A stretch of 64,000 bases of DNA, taken from positions 22,300,866 through 22,364,865 of the forward strand of contig JALGQZ010000008.1 of NCBI GenBank assembly GCA_023105745.1, written 5' to 3'. Below, in pieces: positions 12,321-29,698 of the stretch. The DNA is from Austropuccinia psidii (Eukaryota > Basidiomycota > Pucciniomycetes > Pucciniales > Sphaerophragmiaceae). The position numbers and the translations under genes are program-made. Each line of letters begins with the position of its first letter. Position 1 is the stretch's first letter. The notes under the pieces were generated by a model. The model searched no databases and was not told the DNA's origin. It saw only the letters and a program-made list of their open reading frames with translations.

Positions 12321-15300
12321 TTTCACTCCAGTTACAAAAATTTCTCCTAGTGTATTAAACTGGTATATAATTCTTTCTGAGCTTCAATAATATGAAGAAG
12401 TGTTTTCTTATTAATAAAGGCAAATTAAATTTTAAGTTACTATTTACTATAATTTAGCTCATAAACTGGATGAAACACTTATATCAATAATGAGGAAACA
12501 TTGTCTCTACTGTCCTTCTTGAATGTTCTTTTTACTTTATTTCATTAATTGGTGAGGTAAGGAAAAAAATTGCATAGATATATCACAAAATATTGAGCTT
12601 GAAAACTTTTTGAAAAGAAGATTTACTAAAAATTGAAAACTAGTCAAAAAGGCCAGAATTTCAGAAAGAAGAAATAGATAGAGGAATTAATAACAATCAA
12701 GAGGTATAATCTTAGAAATTGGTGAAAAATTACAAGGTGGATAGAAATATATGAGAAATTGATTACTGTTATAATTACTACTCCTGATGATAAAACACAG
12801 GTAAGAATGAAAAGGTAACACAATAAAAATTGAGAATTTTGATAAAATTCAGATAAATATGTATTTCAATCAAAATTTAAGAATAAATATAGTTTAATTA
12901 TGAGAAAGAATCCACTGGAAGATTACTAAGGAGGACCAGTAATTATGGAATGAATTGATTACTTGGAAAAAAACATATGAGGTGTTATTTGTTTAATTCA
13001 ATTCCTATGCATCTTGTGATACAAACGAAAACTTGGATTGATAATGGAGATGAATGCGTAATTAACTTGATCATGACATGGTTAGATTAATAATTTTTTA
13101 TATCCTCCAACTCTAAAGAATGAAAATTGGCCTTTCAATTGATGTTTTGATTCTTTTTTATACTACTCTAGAGTAAGTGATGGTGAAATTTAAAATAATA
13201 TGAATTAAAGAAATGATTATTGGGGTCAAAGAATACAAATATAGAGCTTATTAAAATGAACCAATTCATTCATTAAATAATTAAGTATAATTACTATTAA
13301 AGATAAATAAAGGATAGAGAATGGAAAGTTTAAGATTTTATGGTGATAAAAGGAGGTATTACCAAGAGCATTGAATTCAATTTTAAGGGAATTCAATAAT
13401 CTTGTTATTGAGCTTCAAAAATATGTATGTGGCCTTTACAAGCCTATCCTTGGACAAATATTCCCTCAGTTTAATTATTTTAAAAGTAAATTAACTATTA
13501 TTTTTCTATTAATAGCTACACATTCTCTCTTCAGATAATCTCTCCAAGGTGCATTATAGTCATATTCATGTAATATCCTCGGTATTTCTTAGTAATGAAT
13601 TTGATACAAATATAGAACAAAAAAGCATTTTTCTGGAGAATAAGATTTCACTGGCCAGTCAGTCACATAAAAAATTCCCTGTTGTAAGGAGCTCAATAAA
13701 AGACAGCAGAAGATAAATCAGGATTTGGTACAGAATCAACAGACAATCAATCATGAAATTAGTGAATCTATAAGTTCCCAAAAATTAGAGGAAATTATAA
13801 GATTGTGTAAAGAGGGGATTTAAGACAAGGAGATCCATACCTACTTCTGAGTGGCTTTCAATGGTTTAAACAGTTAAGTTTTCCCATAATAGTTTGTGCT
13901 TGTAATTTTTTGTTCTCTTGTATTAAACTATGTATTACAAAATTAATTCAGTAAAATAAATTTCAAAGTGAATTATAAAATTTAAAATTTATTAAGATAA
14001 AAAAATTGAAGTCTAATTAATTTTCATTTTAATTATATTGAGACCAAGCGAAATATATGACAATTTTTAATGTATTTTCCAATCAATGATTCAGAATTTT
14101 AGAATGAAAGAGAAAAGAAAGAGTTTTTGAAGGTGTCCTGTGGGAGATATGTTATTGGTATAACATTTAATTCATAATTATGGATTTCAAATCTATCTAT
14201 CACCAACCTTTGAAGACCAGCTGCAGTTAGTCAGGGTGCCTCATTAGGAAATAAACCTAGACATTCATTAAAAGATTCCTCACCCAATTATTCCCAGGAA
14301 TTCTTGAGCTGAGATAACATGTTGGGAAAAATTCAGAATGCTTTGATTCAATTCACATATTGAACTATATGATTAGCTCCATGTAGCTGAAATCCCATAT
14401 CTACAAGTGATTCAAATAAAACTTTGAGTATCCCAACTGCATGTTCATTTTGTACACATGATTTATCGAAGCAGAAATTGAATTCTGTATTTATGTATTA
14501 ATTTGCTTATGGGGCCCGAATTTCCGTAATGAGATGTTCATTAAGTGGGTATTCTGAATCTTCTAAAAGCTATTGTCCTCAAAAAAAGAAATTGGAAAAT
14601 CAAGCATTTTGACATAAACAATTAAAACACAAAAAATAAAAGAAGTGATCATATTAACCTTTGTCAAAGAATCTATCAGGATTATTAGACAGGTCCATGT
14701 TCTTATAAAACATGGAGTATGCACATGAAACATTTCATCCTTCGATGATAACTGTGATGTTTTTATAATAATACCAACAAGATTGAGAATCAAGTGAGTA
14801 TTTTTTCTTTCAATAAAAGAGAAATTCACCCTGCTATGCAGGTTTTTGATATAATAAAAAGGTTGTCCCATGTATGAAGCCTATAAAACCTTCAGATACT
14901 TTCTCCTTCATTAACTGAGATATTAAATTCAGTATCCTTTGGTTTTTGAATTTTATTTAATTTTACTCATAATAATTTATCACCTGAATTACCTTTCTTG
15001 TAATTGATATTAATGTATCTGTTTCAACTTGGAAATTTTGTGCAAATTTCCCAAAAGATCCTCCATTACCATTTGAGACTAAATTTCCAAGTGTTAGGTC
15101 CAACTGGTGGGAAATTTGAAACTGTTTTATGTGATTTTATTCTTTAAAACAGAATGGTTTTTGATTTTATCATAAATGAAAAAAAGGAATTCTTTGAGGT
15201 TCTCATCAATTTATGGAAATCATCATCTCTCATATTAAATAGAGAATCCATTTCCAACAGTTATAGTGGTTCTCTATTCAATGGTATTAACATTTATAAA

Positions 15301-16882
15301 ATCTTCAGTGTCATCAATGGGGTCCAAAGGTATAGATAGTCTTGAGGAGTGACTGGACAGGGATGCATGTGGGGTCCTCAAAACATCATTTGGTGAACTA
15401 AGAAAGTTCAAAGTTGAGTCCTGTGTGATTACAAGATTATTTATTAAGAGAATGTTCTGAAAAGGTGATTAAAACCTTGTCATTTTTATCTCTTCAATAT
15501 GCTTTTGAGATTCATGGATTCTGTTTAAAAGAAACATGAATTGTAGATCCTTTATTGCTTTATTTTTATCTGAGATTCTGAAAATCTTTACCAGTGAAGG
15601 CAAGGTATTGAATTATTGGAAAGTGATGATGAAAAATCTCATTATAAACTTTTTATGATAATAAATCTAATTGAATAACAATTCAAAGGAACAGACAAGC
15701 TCAAAAATGATGACATAGTCCATTTTTTAAAAAGAGTTTGTTTTGGGTTATTTTTGTTAATTAATGAAACAAATAAAGTTTATATTTTTTAAAAAAATTG
15801 ATAAAATGTCTTATTTTTTTATCTTTAATAGGAAGTTATGGGATTTCAATAGAAAATTCTTATTTATCAACCTTGATTTTTTCTATATCAATTCAAATTA
15901 GTTTTTTAGAGTAATAATTCTAATAAATTTATTGATTTAAATAATTATTATTCATAATTTATTTTTTTAAAAAAACTCAATTTAAATTTAAATTTTAATA
16001 ATTTTTAACTAAAAAAAGAAATAATTTTAATATTAAAGTTTTTTTTTGAAATATATATTGTTTTCATATTAATATCTTCAAATTCTATTGAATAAAATTT
16101 GAAATAATTTTATTTTTCTTATTTTTTTTCAAACCTTGAAAAATCTTTTATTTTTTTATTTTTGTCCCTTGAATTTTAATTTAATATTTATAATTTATCT
16201 TAATCTTATTCAATTTGAATTTTAAATTTCCTTTTTTAAAGTTATTAAAAAAAGAAGAGAATTGAGAATAATCTTCTATCATTTAGATATATATTTTTTA
16301 AACAAACAAAACAAAATCTTCCTAAATATCTTCAAAATAAGGTTCTGGTAAAAACACACGAGGAATCCCCTGGGCCCCTTTAAAATGAAAAACAAAAGCA
16401 AAAAATAAGACTTCATTGGGAAAAAAACCTTTCAAAACTCCCCAAAAAAACTCTGATCCATTTTATTTCATATATTTTTTCACATCCCTCCCCAAAAAAC
16501 AAAAAAAAACACATGCACAAAGAATCCCCAATATTTACCACCCTAAAACAAACTTCCTTTTCAAAAAATACCATTAAAAACCAAATTTATCAAATCTTTT
16601 GGAGCCAATTTTCTTTATTTTTTCCCCAAAAGACCCCATTTTGCTCCAAAAAAACTGCCTCCCAAACCTTTTTAAACCCTTTTTATTTCACCAGTAACCA
16701 AGATTACATTATTTCCCCTTCCCTATTCAATTAAAGATAATTTTCAACCTTTCAATTTCACTTTTCACAGCTTTTATCCCCTGTTTTTCATATTGTGAAA
16801 GGCTCTTTCCTCATTCAATAAACCCCAAATTACCCCTTTTTTCATTTTTTTCTTGAATATTTCCTCAATTTTTTCATAAAAA

Positions 16883-20060
<3,178 letters not shown>

Positions 20061-21212
20061 AGAGAAGAATTTTATATTTTTGAAATATTCATCCCCCTCA
20101 TTTTAGAAAAAAAAACTAACTATTTTAGAGGTTAATTCAGATTAAAATTGAATTTTTTTGTATTTTTGAATAAAAAATGTGTTCCATTTATCCACCTTCT
20201 AAGTCTTATTTATTAATTAAATCTCACCTAAGTCAGTTTTTTTATCAAAAAAAATCATAATTTCATACTTAAAACAAATAATAAAATTCAAAAATTTAAC
20301 AAAGAAGTATATATATATATATAAGAAAAGAAATACCACTTTTTTAATCAAACTTATCATAACCAAAAAAACAAATTTAAAGAAATGAAGGCTTCTAGTT
20401 TTTTTCTTTGATTCTAAATATTGACTTCTCTATTTGTAAAAGTAAAAAAATTAAGGAAATGGATAAGTGGGAGGTTTTTTTAAATACATATTTGGAAAAA
20501 AAGGGACCACTTTTTTGTAACTTTATTAATTCAAAGAAATCAGGCCAAAGGAAATTGTTTTTATTTTTTATTGCTTGGGGAATATCAATTAATATCCCAC
20601 AATTGTAAAAAGAAAATGAAATAAATTCCTTGAAAACTAGGCTTTAGAACCATTAAAATATTCTTCTTAAAAAATAATTCTCTATTCATTTCTCTTCAAA
20701 ATAATAATAATATTACCATTTCTAACTAATAATCTACTTGATATATATTATTAGAAGATATTTTAAATGAAAATAATTAAAACGAGGTACGAAATTTACA
20801 ATAATAAAAAAGCCTTAAAACTCAAATTTAAACCTAATTATGAATTTAAATTTGATAATTGAAGACTTATGAATTTGAAAAATTCCTGTTTTTTCTTGCG
20901 ATTGAAAGGTATTTCTTGAGAATTATTGTGTTTATTTAAGTATTTATTTATTTCAAGAAAATTTTGTTTTTAAACTTTAAAAGGGAAGCTGATTGGAATA
21001 AGTAGAGAACTGAATATTGAGATAATGAATGTGAGAGGTCAAATTCTTGATATAAACTATCACTTCTTTGAATATTATGTTGATGATTTGAATAAATTGT
21101 TTCTTTAAAGTAATTCTTTAAGCCTTTGAGATATAACATCATATTAAAAAAGGTCAAAAAATAACTTTACAATAATTATTTTAATAATAAGAATTAAAAA
21201 TATTATCTTAAA

Positions 21213-21516
21213 ATAAGTAAAAATGCCATAAATAGGCATAAATTATTAATTACCTCATAATATAATAAGTAAACATGTGAAATAAATGGTACCATTAGAT
21301 TCTTAATGTTAAAACACATATGAAATTTTTATTTCATATCTGTAAAGATAAGAATTACTGTGTAATAAGTAAAAATGCCATAAAAAGGCATAAATTCTTG
21401 TTTATCTCAGAAACCAATGGAACAAAATGTGTAAAAAATTGCACCATTGGATTTCCCATGAGTACTACACATGTAGAGTCTTCATTCTATATCCTTAAAG
21501 TCAATACCCAAGGAAA
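21213..21516. repeat. Tandem pair of about 152-bp units
   Basis: The 32-bp block that begins ATAAGTAAAAATGCC occurs at 21213-21244 and 21365-21396 with one mismatch. Sequence after each block is also related but diverged (a CACCATTGGATT- or ACCATTAGATT-type motif follows both). This indicates an old tandem duplication inside a probable LTR relic. Confidence 0.6.
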
Positions 21517-22338
21517 TAACCTTAATATATGCACTGTTATGATTAGTACATATATTCATGGTTTTTAGCTCATATCTCTTGAAATATACATTATAGAGAG
21601 TTGAAGCAAAAAAATCTACCACCTAATTACTGTAAAAATACAGATATAAAGCTTATTTGACAATTTATAAACAAGGTTATAGCTTTTAGGGGTTGATTGA
21701 AAAAAATTGTTATAGCTGTTGACAACTTTGTTATGAAAGTGGTCCAAACTTAAAACAAAGTGGATATTCAGCTTTAACTATTTTATACATGAAGAATTAT
21801 GCAATTATTATCATTATATGCAAGTTATAACCCTTTGAAATCATGGTTTGAAGCTTAAAATAGTAAATTTCAACAGAAAAGATGAGCTACAAGAAGAATC
21901 ATTGTAAATAGAGTTTTTATTATGTAATTGAATGCTCTTGGCAGCTTATTGATGATATGCAAAGGTATCTGAATGGATGTAGAATGTATAACTCAAAATT
22001 TATAAATGATTAAAGTGTAAGCATAAAATTTATCATTTATGATCACTCACTGTAATCTTAATGTAAGTTTAACAGTCATATAGGTGATAAAAGTGGTGAA
22101 TACTAGTTTATTATGATTAAAACTAATAAAATACACAAATTTTAGTATTCTTCAAAGCCTATTATGTCAGAACACTTAGAGCTACAGTGATAAATCTAAA
22201 TAATGGCATAATAATGAGATAATATGGCTTAATTATAATGTAATTATCACTAAACCTTAAACTACTGATCAATTCCAGTGTATACCATCAGTACACGTCT
22301 ACTAGAAGCCTTCTGGACTCTAGGAGGGGGGATTTTAC

Positions 22339-22346
22339 TATATATA
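22339..22346 (+). promoter_or_regulatory. Candidate TATA box of LTR-like relic
   Basis: TATATATA directly after a G-rich run (GGAGGGGGGATTTTAC) and followed by a C/T-rich stretch, a layout like that of LTR U3/R boundaries. No downstream gene is visible, so it is only a candidate. Confidence 0.3.
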
Positions 22347-22588
22347 GAGCTCTTTTTACTTCTATTTCCCCCTCAGATGCTTCAAAAACAATAAGAACAT
22401 TAAATCAAAGGTTATATCCTCATTCTTCATATATAAATATATTGTATTATTGAAGAAAAAAGATAATCTTTACTATAACCACCAGATTTGGCATGATTCA
22501 TTCAATATTTTCTTTTTTTGTTAAATTCTCTCTAAAATCTTTAATTCCATGTAAAAATAAGGATATTTGTAATTATTCTATTTTTTAT

Positions 22589-22620
22589 TGTAAATACAAT
22601 TTAAAAAAGTTGTATTTACA
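22589..22620. repeat. Perfect 11-bp inverted repeat
   Basis: TGTAAATACAA and TTGTATTTACA separated by ten bases form a perfect stem. An imperfect second hairpin with a CTTTATTATT stem follows near 22,820-22,858. Both lie in the LTR-like relic. Confidence 0.6.
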
Positions 22621-23847
22621 TTTTTAGGCATAAATTTATCCAAAATTATCATATTAAGTGTCAAAAGTAGGTTATTTTCATATTCTATAATAATTTTCTC
22701 TTTATTATTACTTTAATAATTCTTTTATTATTATAAATAGTATTTATATTAATATATAGCTTTAATATTAGTAATATTATTGTTATAAATTGTTTATTAT
22801 TATTAAAAAAACAGCTTTTTGCACCTTTATTATTTGTTTGAAACAATAATAAAGTGCCATATATATTAATATATTTATTTTTATTATATTGATTTTTTGA
22901 ATATAATTTATATTATTATATTTATTTGATAAAATAAATATTTTTATTCCATAATTAGGATAATTCTTTATTACTATAATTATTTTTCATCTTATCCTTG
23001 AATTTAATAAGGAAATTCATAGTAAAATAAGTAAAATATTGGTAATATCTACTTATTGTTTCATAGTCAAACCTTACATATTTGAAGGGCTATGAAAACC
23101 TCTTCAGGAGTAATATTGATCTTTCAAAAGAAAATGTTAGCCATTTAATGGGTATCTTCAACCCTTCAGCTGAAAATATTTATTGGTAAAATCTGGACTT
23201 TAATAAACCTTTAGAGGAATACAGGGTTTTTTTTCAAATATTACACCAATTCCAAATTTTAAATTCAATTTTAAGATTTCCTTCAAGTTTTACTTTTTTG
23301 AAAAGATTTCTTAATTTAATTAATGAATAAAAAAGCAAAATAAATCTAAAAAAAAGTATTCATAATCAAATTAATTACAAATAAAATTAAAAATTAAAAA
23401 TTGACAATTGCAAATAGATCAAGTTATTTAAAAGTAAAATAATTTTCTTAAAAATAAATCCTATTTTAAAATTTCCTTTATTAAATGAGAAAATAAACCT
23501 TTATTTATAAATCAAACTCATAGCATGAATCTTTGATTCTGGGAAATTTTTTTGAGAAAGAATTTTTTAAAACCAAATACTTATTAATAAAAATAAATGG
23601 GGCAGTAAAATATTGGTATTTTTGAGGAATTATTTCATATATTTATCCAGTTATCAAGTATGAGATCATTCAGCTTATCACTCAAAAAAATGAACATTCT
23701 AAGAAAAACTATTATTAGTTGAGCTTAATCCCACAATATGTAAAAGTGAGATTTTGAAATTATTGGATTTATAGGTAAAACTAATATGAATATAATAAAT
23801 AAATATGAAATTGATCTTTATGAAAAGTTTTTTACTGAAAATAATGA

Positions 23848-23852
23848 GTTAA
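23848..23852. repeat. Target-site duplication of old Ty3 element (left)
   Basis: GTTAA immediately before TGTAAGG of the left LTR. The same five bases follow the right LTR at 47939-47943. Confidence 0.65.
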
Positions 23853-26542
23853 TGTAAGGTTTGTCTATTAAACTATTGATAATAGTAACAAATATCAAGA
23901 GTACTGTGACTGTCCTCAGTAGAAAATATAATATAATTAAATATTATAACCACAAATTTATATAATTATTGAAATAGTTATATATAAAGAAAAAAAAATT
24001 AATTCTTATTAAATGATTTAATAATAAATAAATATTAAAAATTACAATAAGTTATAATTATTCTATTATTGTTATAGTCATTGACAGTTATAACAACAAG
24101 AAGTATAAAGCTCTTGATGTGACAATTACATGTGGAAGAGTTTAATATTTATCAACTCATAAATAATATAAGAATATTATCCATAAAAGAAATTATCATA
24201 CACACTTTGTAGAGATAATTCTTATAGAAAATTCCTATAAAAAAAATATAGAACCTTAAAGAAAACCTACTTATACTATTTGTTTAATACAAAAAGTAAA
24301 AAAAACAAGAGTTAGTATGTTAAATAATGTTTATAAGTTGAAAACACGCTAAAAATCAATTTTTTAGAAGGTCAAAAAACTTCTTATGATAAAAAATTTG
24401 ATTAAAGAGTTTTTGTAGGGTTTGTCTATGAAACTCTTGATAATAGTAGCAAAATCAAGAGTACTATGACTGTCCTCAGTAGAAATATATAATATAATGA
24501 AATATTACAACCACAAATTTAAATATAATTATTAAAAATAATTATATATAAAAAAAAGAATTTAATTATTATTATCAAAATATAATAATAAAAAAATAAT
24601 AAATATAATATATTATAATTATTCTATTATTGTTATAGTCACTGACAGTTATAACAATAAGAAGTGTAAAGCTCTTAATGAGACAATTACACGTGAAAAA
24701 TATGAATATTAACAACTTATAAATAATATAAATATTATTTATAAAAGAATTAAACACACACTGTGCAGAAATAATTCTTATAGAATAAAATTCTATATAA
24801 AAAAACTAATACTAGATAAAAAAGATATGGAACTTTAGAGAAAACTTACTTATAATATTTACTTAATAAAACAAGTCAAACAACAACAGTTATTATACTA
24901 AATAATAATTATAAGCTAAAAACACACCTAAAATTAATAATTTTAAAGATAAAACAATTTTTTATAATAAAATTGAGATTAAAGAGTTTTTAAGAGGAAT
25001 TTGTGGATTTTAAAAAATATTTAAGATGATTAATTTTATATAATAAAATATATTATTGGTTATTACAACAATAATCTAAATTCTATTATTTCGATTATTT
25101 AATTTTAATTAATAAAGAATAAAATGACTTAAGAATTACTTTAATAATAAGATATTATATCTAATAAAACTTTACCTGTTTAAATTTCTAATATGATTGG
25201 ATTGATAATGAATGATGGACAAAAACAGTGATGAAAAGACTCTTTTTATGTCTTCAGAGCAGCTCTCATGATTCATAATGGATATAGAGGGCGTGCTCAG
25301 GTCAAAACTGAAAAACCATGCTTAAAAATAAAGTTCTTAACTTAAGGTAACTTAATTTTAATTCCAATTTAAAGTTAACAGGGTTATTCTTAACTCCATG
25401 TAGCTTTAATCCTCATTTAAACTAATTATTTTAAGTTTTTTAATATAAATAGACTTATTTATATTAAAGTTAATCACATGAACAACTCAAAAATAGAGTT
25501 TCAAGCAGAAATCTCTTAAACTCAATTTTTAAAGAAATTATAATTTTCTTTGAGCTTAATTAAAAGAGTAAATTTCCAGGCTAATTACCCAGGAAATTTA
25601 TTTATAAAAGATACTCTCTTATATGTAGATAATATTAAATTGTAAGCTGTGTGAAATTTTCAAGCAAATCCATTAAGAATTGGATTTTTAATGAATTTTT
25701 GAAGTTATTGCTATTTTTCCACGTAAAATAGCAATACACACCAAACCTTAAGTTTTGATAAGGTTTTAATGCTTGTAACCTTGAATCTTTGACAGTTCTT
25801 AAAACCTTGAATTCAAGCCTGCATATTGGGATTTACCCTCTGGCAGCTCGAAATTCCTGTCTAATTTGGGATAAAACCAGTTTAAACTTTAATGTTGGAT
25901 CAAAGTCTAATCTTAAAGTTTAAATAAGGTTGAAAATCCTGCAATACAGGTGTACAACCTTAATTGAATCCTTGCAGATCCAAAAAGTTGGGTTCCCCAG
26001 CTCTATTTGGTCTTTTTCCTTTGTCCCACCTTTTTGCGTGGATTTTGCCCTTTTATTTATTTAAAGCCATACTATGGCGTTAAACCCTTTTAAATTGAGC
26101 TCACGCAGGATTTACATTCTGTATGGAAAATCCTTAGCCAATTCAGTAAATATACACCACACCTCAATTTTAACTAAAATTTTGGTAAGTCTGCATAAAC
26201 CTTATGCAACTTTAAATTTAAGCTTATTTAAGCTTAAATTTAACAATTTTGAAAAAATGTTAAAAAAGTTACATGATTACTGTGAGATTCTTAAATCTTC
26301 TAATAACACAAGAAATAAGTGTTTTTGGGTATAACACCTTATGGATGTACCTAGGTCATTTTTGGTGTAGAATCCAAAAATGACATAATATTTATAACTT
26401 TGTTTATCCAAAAAAAGTTATACTTATTTTTTGTTATTTTTTCTTTTAAATTCAATTAAAAAGTATGTTGAAGACAATTTTAACTGTGTATAAAGTTATT
26501 TGTGGCCTTATGGGTATGCTATACATTCCTCACAGGCTCACA
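23853..26542 (-). repeat. 3' LTR of old element, with partial duplication
   Basis: A complete LTR occupies 24414-26542 (plus-strand reading TGTAGGG to GGCTCACA). It is preceded by 23853-24413, a diverged second copy of its first 560 bp, broken after GATTAAAGAGTTTT. Only the outer copy is flanked by GTTAA. The polypurine-rich stretch expected upstream of a 3' LTR is present on the minus strand at about 26543-26570. The extra copy could be a tandem duplication or a truncated older LTR. Confidence 0.7.
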
Positions 26543-26680
26543 TTCCCTACCACCCAAAAAAAATTGTACCACCATTTCTCCTTTGTAGTATACCCCAAGT
26601 TATTTGGGGGGGGTATAATCCACTGTCCAACCTCTCTACCTATACTTTCCTAAGTATGTAAAGCACACAATTCAAACTTT

Positions 26681-27430
26681 TCATTGAGCAATTGGTCTTC
26701 TCTCATGTCTGAATCTTCTGAGAAACTTTTGGGAATCAGGTATTTTGCTTTCTACAATCCATTCATCTTCATGTTGTGGATTTTTATACCTGACTAAGGA
26801 TTCTCTTTCATTTTTCCCCCTAAGTCTTCTTTCTTTCAAGACTTTTAGTACCTTTTCCTCCTCACTTTGATCTAGTGGGGGTACTTCTAAGGGTGTTTCA
26901 TTTCTCAAAGGAAATAATTCCTTATCACTTAAAGTGTAATGCTTTACTAGACTGACAGGGAAAGTTGGATGTTTGTTTTCCAGTTCTCCTGACAGTTCTA
27001 CCTGTACTGCATTTGTCCTATTAAGGGCTTTAATAATAAATGGTCCTGAAAAGGAATCTTTTAATTTCTTTGGGCCTTTAATGTTATCAAATTTCAAGGT
27101 TGAAACTAGTATTAAGTCCCCTACTTTGAATTCTGGGGTCTTATGACTTTTATCCCATTTACGTTTAGAATATTCAAAGGAATCATTCATGCTTTGATTT
27201 GCATGATGTCTTAATTTATCAAGAAATAACTTGAAGCTTGAAGCAGTTGGATGAATATCAACCAGATCTTTTTTCAAAGTATCAACTGGAAGTTTGGGGT
27301 TCCATCCTTTTTCCAACATTGCAGGGTTTTGCCTGTTGAAGCATGGATAGAGGTCTTTTAGGCTAATTCCAATGCTGGTATAAGAGTACCCCAATCATGG
27401 GTAAAGCCATCAGAATCTTTAAACTCCAGG
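26681..27430 (-). pseudogene. Ty3 integrase C-terminus and chromodomain fragment
   Basis: C-terminal part of a chromodomain-type Ty3 integrase. From 27430 the reading is LEFKDSDGFTHDWGTL, with a stop (TAA, about 27364) where the family has Tyr. The open part 27394-26681 then follows: a GWNPKLP block, helical HHAN..DSFEYSKRKWDKSH, the GPFIIK beta segment of the SH3-like domain, HPTFPVSLVKHY, and a chromodomain-like end with RYKNPQHEDEWI. It is cut at 27430 by the LTR that follows. The polypurine-like stretch and 3' LTR lie directly downstream, as expected for the end of pol. Confidence 0.85.
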
Positions 27431-29331
27431 TGTAAAATGTGACTATGAAACTGATGATAATATCACTATTAATCAACAGTACTGTGTCTGTTCCTATGAA
27501 ATATAATAATTAAATAATTAAAGAATTATTTCTTTCACATGTTAAACACTACTAGTAATTTTAACAGTGAGCAAGTAATTTTCTACAAGAATCAATTACA
27601 AGAAGATTTTAATAATAAAACTTCTTTTATTAAAATAATAAAATTATTTTCATATATAATTATCTTTTGCAAGAATAATTATAATGATAATTCTTTAAGA
27701 AAACTAATTTTTTAGAGAAAAAATTTAAGAATTAAAGATAAATCACTCACTAATATTCCAAAGAGCTTATTGAAAGATAAGATAGAGCGATCTGACATGG
27801 AATTGTGGATTTTAAGGATCAAAATGGATTTATAGCAGTATTACAACAATATATAGTTGGATTCTATGATTTCACGTCTTTCTGATTTATTTTGAAAGAT
27901 TTAAAACACTTAAGAATAGCTATAACTAATACTTACTTGTTGGCAATAATGATTTAAATGATAATAAGATGATGATGTGGAAAAACAGCAAGAAGAGGCC
28001 TCTTTTAAGTCAACAACAGCTCACAGAGGCGTGCCATGGAGCAAACTGAAAAACCAGTGAGTGAGAAAACAATAACCCTTTTTGGATTATTGATTGCATC
28101 ATCTGTTGTCACGTAAGATTATCATAATTACTTAATTGATGCTTTTACGTGACTACCAACCCCAATATGGTTAAGAATAAAAGGAGTAACGTCTGTAAAT
28201 CTTCTTTTATTACAAAATAAGCATTGATTTCTCAAAGTTATCAATGTTATTGCCAATTTCATCACAGGTTGTAATTACTGTGAATTTTTGAAGATTCAGT
28301 GTTTCACATGGAATAGTCAAAAATGGACTTTAAGTAAACCTTTTAATTTTACTAGTAAAACTGTAATTCTTTTTGGTTTTACCATAGATAATAAAGTTCT
28401 CCATTATTCCTGAAAGTTTCAGAAAGATTCATTAAGAATTGTATTCTTAATGAATTTTTGAAGTTTTTACCTCATTTCTACGTAGAATTGCAAATATCAG
28501 TGTTTCACTGGTTGCTATGAGGTAAATCAATGGATACAAGTGCAAAAAGGTTTTTAATTACTCTTTTGGGGTTTATCCATGGAAAGTCATTAAGAATTGA
28601 CATGGTTACAGGAGTCTAAGTAGCTCTTTACCTCCTTGGCACGTCAAAATAGCAGGTTATTTGCTATTTTCTTAAGTTTTACTGTAGTTGTAACATGGTA
28701 ACCAAGTTCCCAAAAGGTTTTAGCTTACCAATTAGGCTAAGGTCAGCCATGGATCCAAGCTTTGGAGCTGTTCATGCCTCTGAGGCCTCAGAAGTTGGGT
28801 ACCCTGGCTCTCTTTGATGTCTTTTGTCCCCCTTGCCTATTTTTCACATCAAAATAGTAATTTAAGCTTCAAGTGAGATATCCACTATGGGTGTACCAAA
28901 AGTCCATGTAATAATACTGTGATATTAAGTGCTCAAAACATGCATAACACTATTCTTAGTGTATATGTAACATGGGATTTCTCACATTCCCATTATTTTG
29001 GCGTGAAATTAAGAAAAACAAAATTTTTCACAGATCTTTTATGTGGTATTGATGATGTGGTATTGAAGTATTTTCCATTTTACCACCTCAAAGAGTTAAT
29101 TTGAGCTTATTTACTCTATGGAGCTACCCTAGGTGAACTTTAGTGTAGAATCCAAATATGGTCTTAAATCCATGGATTTACTTACTCAATAAAAGGTTAT
29201 TCATCTTTTCTGAAATTAAAAATGATAAATTTTGGATATATGCATGACTTATGAGTTATGCATAATTCAAAATTTATTTTTAAGATAATTGTGGCCTATT
29301 TGTGTATGTAAAATATACCTCAAGGCTCACA
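27431..29331 (-). repeat. Related LTR inserted in integrase
   Basis: A 1.9-kb LTR in minus orientation (plus-strand reading TGTAAAATGTGACTATGAAA to AAGGCTCACA). It shares the end motifs and the TATGAAACTnnTGATnA and GTACTnTGnCTGT phrases of the other two LTR families, but is diverged from both. The left side abuts integrase coding sequence exactly. The right side is not integrase and no matching five-base duplication is present, so it is not a clean solo insertion; a deletion or recombination is likely. Confidence 0.65.
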
Positions 29332-29698
29332 CCACTTCAATAAGGAATAAGTTAAAACTGTATCAATCAACAGTCACAAGACAGAAAGAAAAAGAAATCA
29401 ATCAATTTATGCAAGGAAAATCCATCAAAAACCTTAAATTACCCAGCAAATCTGTGGAAATACAAGCACAGCCACCTGATAAGCCAGTAAATTTAAATTA
29501 AAAACAGAATTGAGTTAGATAAAGAAAAGGAGAAACTCATACAGGACAAATAGAATCCCCACAATACTCAGAATTCTCCACCTAAAGTTCAAACAGTGCA
29601 CAGACCTATGGTGTGATAGCTGTACAAAATCACATCACCCCTCCAGAAATGGTGCAACAAACCAAACATATGGTGCAATATCTTGATCAAATGACACC
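29332..29698. other. Non-coding flank of young element
   Basis: Contains GGTGCAAC/GGTGCAATATCTTGATCAAATGA-like phrases that recur on the other side of the young element at about 39,860. The young element therefore interrupted a pre-existing local repeat. No recognised gene; the 29289-29501 open frame is not convincing. Confidence 0.5.

Larger units (their letters stand above)
8291..16353. other. AT-rich region without recognisable gene
   Basis: Eight kilobases of AT-rich sequence broken by stops in every frame. The longest frame is 14563-14871 (-, 102 codons), hydrophobic in its C-terminal half and unlike any family I know. Two structured repeats are listed separately (10,880 and 12,274). 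No exon-like chain, RNA gene or transposon domain was recognised. Confidence 0.65.
20061..23847. other. AT-rich sequence with probable LTR relic
   Basis: No coding domain recognised. From about 21,200 to 22,900 the sequence has LTR-like traits: a tandem pair of 150-bp units, the phrase CACCATTGGATT shared with the U3 of the young Ty3 element at about 30,030, a strong TATA box, and AT-rich hairpins. Ends and target duplication could not be placed. Confidence 0.45.

Noticed and set aside
14563..14871. 102-codon minus-strand frame
   Set aside because: Isolated in AT-rich DNA with no recognisable domain, splice context or neighbours; kept only as a remark in the region entry.
27431..29331. Clean solo LTR
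   Set aside because: Flanking five-base sequences differ (CCAGG and CCACT) and integrase does not resume on the right, so a simple solo-LTR insertion does not explain it.
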